Shown here: piece by piece, positions 61,710 through 64,000 of the stretch
How the letters are laid out: each line of letters begins with the position of its first letter
How positions within the stretch are numbered: position 1 is the first letter of the stretch
Assembly (NCBI GenBank): GCA_002292815.1
Contig: DBBX01000028.1
Span: 316,385-380,384, forward strand
DNA: 64,000 nt
From: Thiotrichaceae bacterium UBA973
GTDB lineage: Bacteria > Pseudomonadota > Gammaproteobacteria > Eutrophobiales > Eutrophobiaceae
Direction: 5' to 3'
The notes under the pieces: model-generated
The model's database searches: none
What the model was told of the DNA's origin: nothing
Seen by the model: the letters and a program-made list of their open reading frames with translations, nothing else
Program-made: the position numbers and the translations under genes

Positions 61710-62162
61710 TTAACCGTTTACTTGTATTTTACGAGGTTGCATCTTTTCATGTTTTGGCAAGATAACTTCTAACACGCCATCTTTACCTTTCGCTTCAATA
61801 CGTTCGGCATCAGCTGTATCTGGCAAACTAAAACGTCGATAAAAAGAACCGCTAACGCGTTCCACACGCTTATATCCTTCTTTCTCTTCACGTGCCTCTG
61901 ATTGACGTTCGCCTTTAATCGTTAGTACACCATTGTCCATAGTTATCTCAATATCTTTTGGATCGACACCGGGTAAGTCTGCGGTTATTAAAAAACGATC
62001 CTCTTCTTCTTTAATATCGACGGCCGGACTCCAACGACTTGTGACCACGTTAGAATAATCGTTATCGTTGTCGGCTAATGCCTTACTCGATAAACCTGAA
62101 TGATTCATTTGATGTTGTAATCTATCCAATAAATTCCATGATTCATAATTTGCTAATGTCAT
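61710..62162 (-). CDS. Small heat-shock protein, Hsp20 family
   Basis: Chaperone that holds unfolding proteins. 150 residues. The alpha-crystallin domain runs about from SRWSPAVDIKEEEDRFLITADLPGVDPKDIEITMDNGVLTIKGERQSE to FYRRFSLPDTADAERIEAKGKDGVLEVILPKHE. The C-terminal part PRKIQVNG contains the I-x-V anchoring motif. A good GGAGG ribosome binding site and a sigma-32 promoter (62202-62229) lie upstream, so heat-shock control is well supported. Confidence 0.95.
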   Translation of the reverse strand: MTLANYESWNLLDRLQHQMNHSGLSSKALADNDNDYSNVVTSRWSPAVDIKEEEDRFLITADLPGVDPKDIEITMDNGVLTIKGERQSEAREEKEGYKRVERVSGSFYRRFSLPDTADAERIEAKGKDGVLEVILPKHEKMQPRKIQVNG

Positions 62163-62201
62163 TTTCTACCTCCAGAAATATGTTTATTTGACTTAGTAAA
62201 A

Positions 62202-62229
62202 AGATGGGGCCAGCCAAATAGTTTTCAAG
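62202..62229 (-). promoter_or_regulatory. Sigma-32 (heat-shock) promoter of hsp20
   Basis: The minus strand reads CTTGAAA, 13 bases, CCCCATCT, an almost exact sigma-32 consensus. It lies about 40-65 bases upstream of the hsp20 start codon. Confidence 0.88.
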
Positions 62230-62246
62230 AGGTGAAAATAAAATTA

Positions 62247-62894
62247 TTAAATTCGATAAGCAGTCTTTGTCATAATTTTAGAAGTTAGATTCATTAACTG
62301 CTTCACTGCTTTAGGTAAAACCTTTGCGCCTGCAGTTTCAGCAGTCGTTGCATGATGTAATTCATCTTCACGCATTTGTTCTAAAATGGATCGACTACGA
62401 TCGTCGTTGCCGGGTAATTGTTCTAGATGCTCATCAAGATGTCTCACCACCTGATGTTCAGTTTCAGCCAAAAAACCCAGATTCCATTTGTCGCCAAAAC
62501 AACCAGCAATAACACCTATGCCAAATGAACCTGAATACCATAGTGGCGCTAGGTAGCTGGCATGGTCTCCCAGTTCATCTAGTCTTGACTCACACCATTC
62601 GAGATGGTCAACCTCCTCATCGGCAGACTGCTGCATCGCTTTTTTGAGTTCTGCATCTCTGGCAGTTAGCGATTGCGCCTTATATAGAGCTTGTGCGGCA
62701 ATTTCCCCGGCATGGTTAACACGCATCAAACCAGAGACATGCGCTCTTTCATTGGCATCAAGATCAGTCTCAGGGTGAGATGCGGCGGGGTAAGCTCTTT
62801 TCTCTCGGCTCGGATTTACTTTAACAATATCACCAAGGATAGAATCCAGGGCCATAATGCCACGGTCAAATGCGCTGTATTGTCTTGATTTCAT
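62247..62894 (-). CDS. coq7: Demethoxyubiquinone hydroxylase Coq7
   Basis: Di-iron monooxygenase that adds the last hydroxyl group of ubiquinone. 215 residues. Ferritin-like motifs are GLMRVNHAGEIAAQALYKAQ, ADEEVDHLEWCESRLDEL and EDELHHATTAETAG, which supply Glu and His for the di-iron centre. It replaces UbiF in many proteobacteria. With ubiK at 14.8 kb it indicates aerobic ubiquinone respiration. It is located upstream of hsp20 but separated by hsp20's own promoter. Confidence 0.95.
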   Translation of the reverse strand: MKSRQYSAFDRGIMALDSILGDIVKVNPSREKRAYPAASHPETDLDANERAHVSGLMRVNHAGEIAAQALYKAQSLTARDAELKKAMQQSADEEVDHLEWCESRLDELGDHASYLAPLWYSGSFGIGVIAGCFGDKWNLGFLAETEHQVVRHLDEHLEQLPGNDDRSRSILEQMREDELHHATTAETAGAKVLPKAVKQLMNLTSKIMTKTAYRI

Positions 62895-63011
62895 TATTTT
62901 TTTAGCTAATCTCCGAGTATGAATCTATAATAATATATCTCTTTAAGGATTGCCTGTCTGGAAAGACCAGACTATTCAACCATATTAGATGATAATATCG
63001 GTCGTATAATA

Positions 63012-63040
63012 TTGACAGGTCACAGGTCAATCCGTACTAT
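63012..63040 (+). promoter_or_regulatory. Sigma-70 promoter of rplM-rpsI
   Basis: TTGACA (63012-63017), 17 bases, then TACTAT (63035-63040), a near-consensus pair. The predicted leader of rplM is about 38 bases long. A second -10-like element, GTATAAT, lies just upstream at 63004-63010. Confidence 0.8.
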
Positions 63041-63084
63041 TCCCCCTCTTTTTTACCCGGGTTACCCGATTTCTAGGAATTAGC

Positions 63085-63513
63085 ATGAAAACTTTCTCTG
63101 CAACACCTGCTGATATTAAGCGCGACTGGTTCGTCGTCGATGCCACAGGCAAGACCTTAGGCCGTTTAGCGACTGAAATCGCACGACGCCTACGCGGTAA
63201 GCATAAAGCTGAATATACTCCGCATATGGACACTGGTGACTATATTGTCGTCATCAACGCAAAAGATGTCCAAGTATCAGGAAACAAACGAAAAGATAAA
63301 ATATATTACCACCACACCGGTTTTCCAGGTGGTATCAAAGCAATCACTTTTGAAAAATTGATTGCCAAAAAACCTGAGCAAGTCATCGAAAAAGCCGTAA
63401 AAGGCATGCTGCCAAAAGGACCATTGGGTCGGGACATGTTCCGTAAGCTCAAAGTATACCCAGGCGCTCAGCATCAACATTCAGCTCAACAACCGCAAGT
63501 ATTGGAGATTTAA
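63085..63513 (+). CDS. rplM: 50S ribosomal protein L13
   Basis: 142 residues, full length. Typical stretches are MKTFSATPADIKRDWFVVDATGKTLGRLATEIARRLRGKHKAEYTPHMDTGDYIVVINA, YYHHTGFPGG and AVKGMLPKGPLGRDMFRKLKVYPG. Early assembly protein of the large subunit. Aggaattagc before the ATG gives a good ribosome binding site. It is followed by rpsI three bases later, the universal bacterial pair. Confidence 0.98.
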   Translation: MKTFSATPADIKRDWFVVDATGKTLGRLATEIARRLRGKHKAEYTPHMDTGDYIVVINAKDVQVSGNKRKDKIYYHHTGFPGGIKAITFEKLIAKKPEQVIEKAVKGMLPKGPLGRDMFRKLKVYPGAQHQHSAQQPQVLEI

Positions 63514-63516
63514 GGG

Positions 63517-63906
63517 ATGTCAGACGTTTATTACAGCACTGGAAGACGCAAAAGTTCAGCCGCACGCGTATTCTTAAAACGAGGAACGGGTGAGATTACA
63601 ATCAATAACCGCACCCTTGAGCAATACTTCGGGCGTGAAACTGGTCGTATGATTGTCCGCCAACCCTTGGAAACTGTTGAAATGACCGAACAGTTCGATT
63701 TCAACATCACTGTAACTGGTGGAGGGATATCTGGACAAGCAGGGGCAATTCGACACGGCATTACTCGTGCCTTGATGGAATATGATGAAACACTTCGTAA
63801 GCCACTACGCGCAGCTGGTTTCGTTACTCGTGATGCACGTGAAGTAGAACGTAAAAAGGTTGGCTTACACAAAGCCCGCAAGCGTCCTCAATACTCAAAA
63901 CGTTAA
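63517..63906 (+). CDS. rpsI: 30S ribosomal protein S9
   Basis: 129 residues. YYSTGRRKSSAARVFLKRGTGEITINNRTLEQYFGRET is the conserved N-terminal part, GGGISGQAGAIRHGITRALMEYDE the core, and the basic C-terminus HKARKRPQYSKR reaches the P-site tRNA in the ribosome. It shares the rplM promoter. A strong terminator follows. Confidence 0.98.
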   Translation: MSDVYYSTGRRKSSAARVFLKRGTGEITINNRTLEQYFGRETGRMIVRQPLETVEMTEQFDFNITVTGGGISGQAGAIRHGITRALMEYDETLRKPLRAAGFVTRDAREVERKKVGLHKARKRPQYSKR

Positions 63907-63924
63907 TATCACATTTAATGTATT

Positions 63925-63954
63925 TAAAAAGAGGGTTTTTACCCTCTTTTTTTT
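63925..63954 (+). terminator. Intrinsic terminator after rpsI
   Basis: Stem aaaaagagggt / accctctttt with a short T loop, followed by a run of T up to 63954. It lies about 20 bases past the rpsI stop. The last 46 bases of the window after it contain no recognisable gene start. Confidence 0.92.
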
Positions 63955-64000
63955 CGCCTACAGGGAAGTAGGTGGTAGTGTACCCCGTCAGCCCCATGTG

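Overview
The window is a piece of a chromosome with modest GC and dense genes. It looks like a free-living, probably marine or aquatic gammaproteobacterium. The support is the lptD-surA-pdxA-rsmA order, coq7 and ubiK (ubiquinone), oxyR, rmuC, zapE, the uvrA / MFS / ssb neighbourhood and rplM-rpsI. The genus cannot be named from sequence alone. No tRNA, rRNA, CRISPR array, insertion sequence or prophage was seen.

Layout. 1-4.7 kb: end of lptD, then surA, pdxA and rsmA, overlapping (outer-membrane biogenesis, vitamin B6, rRNA methylation). 5.0-8.9 kb: TRAP transporter membrane subunits without a binding protein, aroE, and a cyclic-nucleotide-binding/rhodanese fusion. 9.1-25.9 kb: a nitrogen-scavenging island, almost all on the minus strand. 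It holds two glnK-amt operons, a TorF-type porin and a long guanidine uptake and degradation cluster. 26.0-34.8 kb: yifB, apaGH, small accessory genes (DsbA-like, GFA, alkyltransferase-like) and lgt-thyA-mlaC-folA. 35.3-45.6 kb: pckG, glcG-like, serC-serA-serB, malate synthase G, PfkB kinase and a membrane protein. 45.6-56.8 kb: uvrA, MFS, ssb, pyruvate kinase, an assimilatory sulfite/nitrite reductase pair, zapE and a zinc peptidase. 56.8-64 kb: rmuC, HAD phosphatase, oxyR, degQ, hsp20, coq7 and rplM-rpsI.

The most interesting part is the island at 9.1-25.9 kb. Two ykkC-type guanidine-I riboswitches (minus strand, near 25.7 and 20.5 kb) flank an ABC transporter, a creatininase-family hydrolase and a type III glutamine synthetase. 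They precede a CgdAB-type carboxyguanidine deiminase, a carboxylase-like protein and allophanate hydrolase. The implied route is uptake of guanidine, carboxylation, deimination to allophanate, hydrolysis to ammonium, and capture by glutamine synthetase. The carboxylase-like protein has only the carboxyltransferase part; the biotin-carboxylase and biotin-carrier domains are missing from the locus. A 32-codon open reading frame with a good ribosome binding site lies between the second riboswitch and the deiminase genes.

Four transcription units of this island (both glnK-amt operons, the porin, the guanidine transporter) carry sigma-54 -24/-12 elements with GG-N10-GC spacing and upstream NtrC-like palindromes. 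In three of them a second, weaker NtrC-like site lies about 30 bp further out. This suggests one nitrogen-limitation regulon, with guanidine sensing layered on top for the catabolic genes. Other readable control sites are a heat-shock (sigma-32) promoter before hsp20, a sigma-70 promoter before rplM and several intrinsic terminators.
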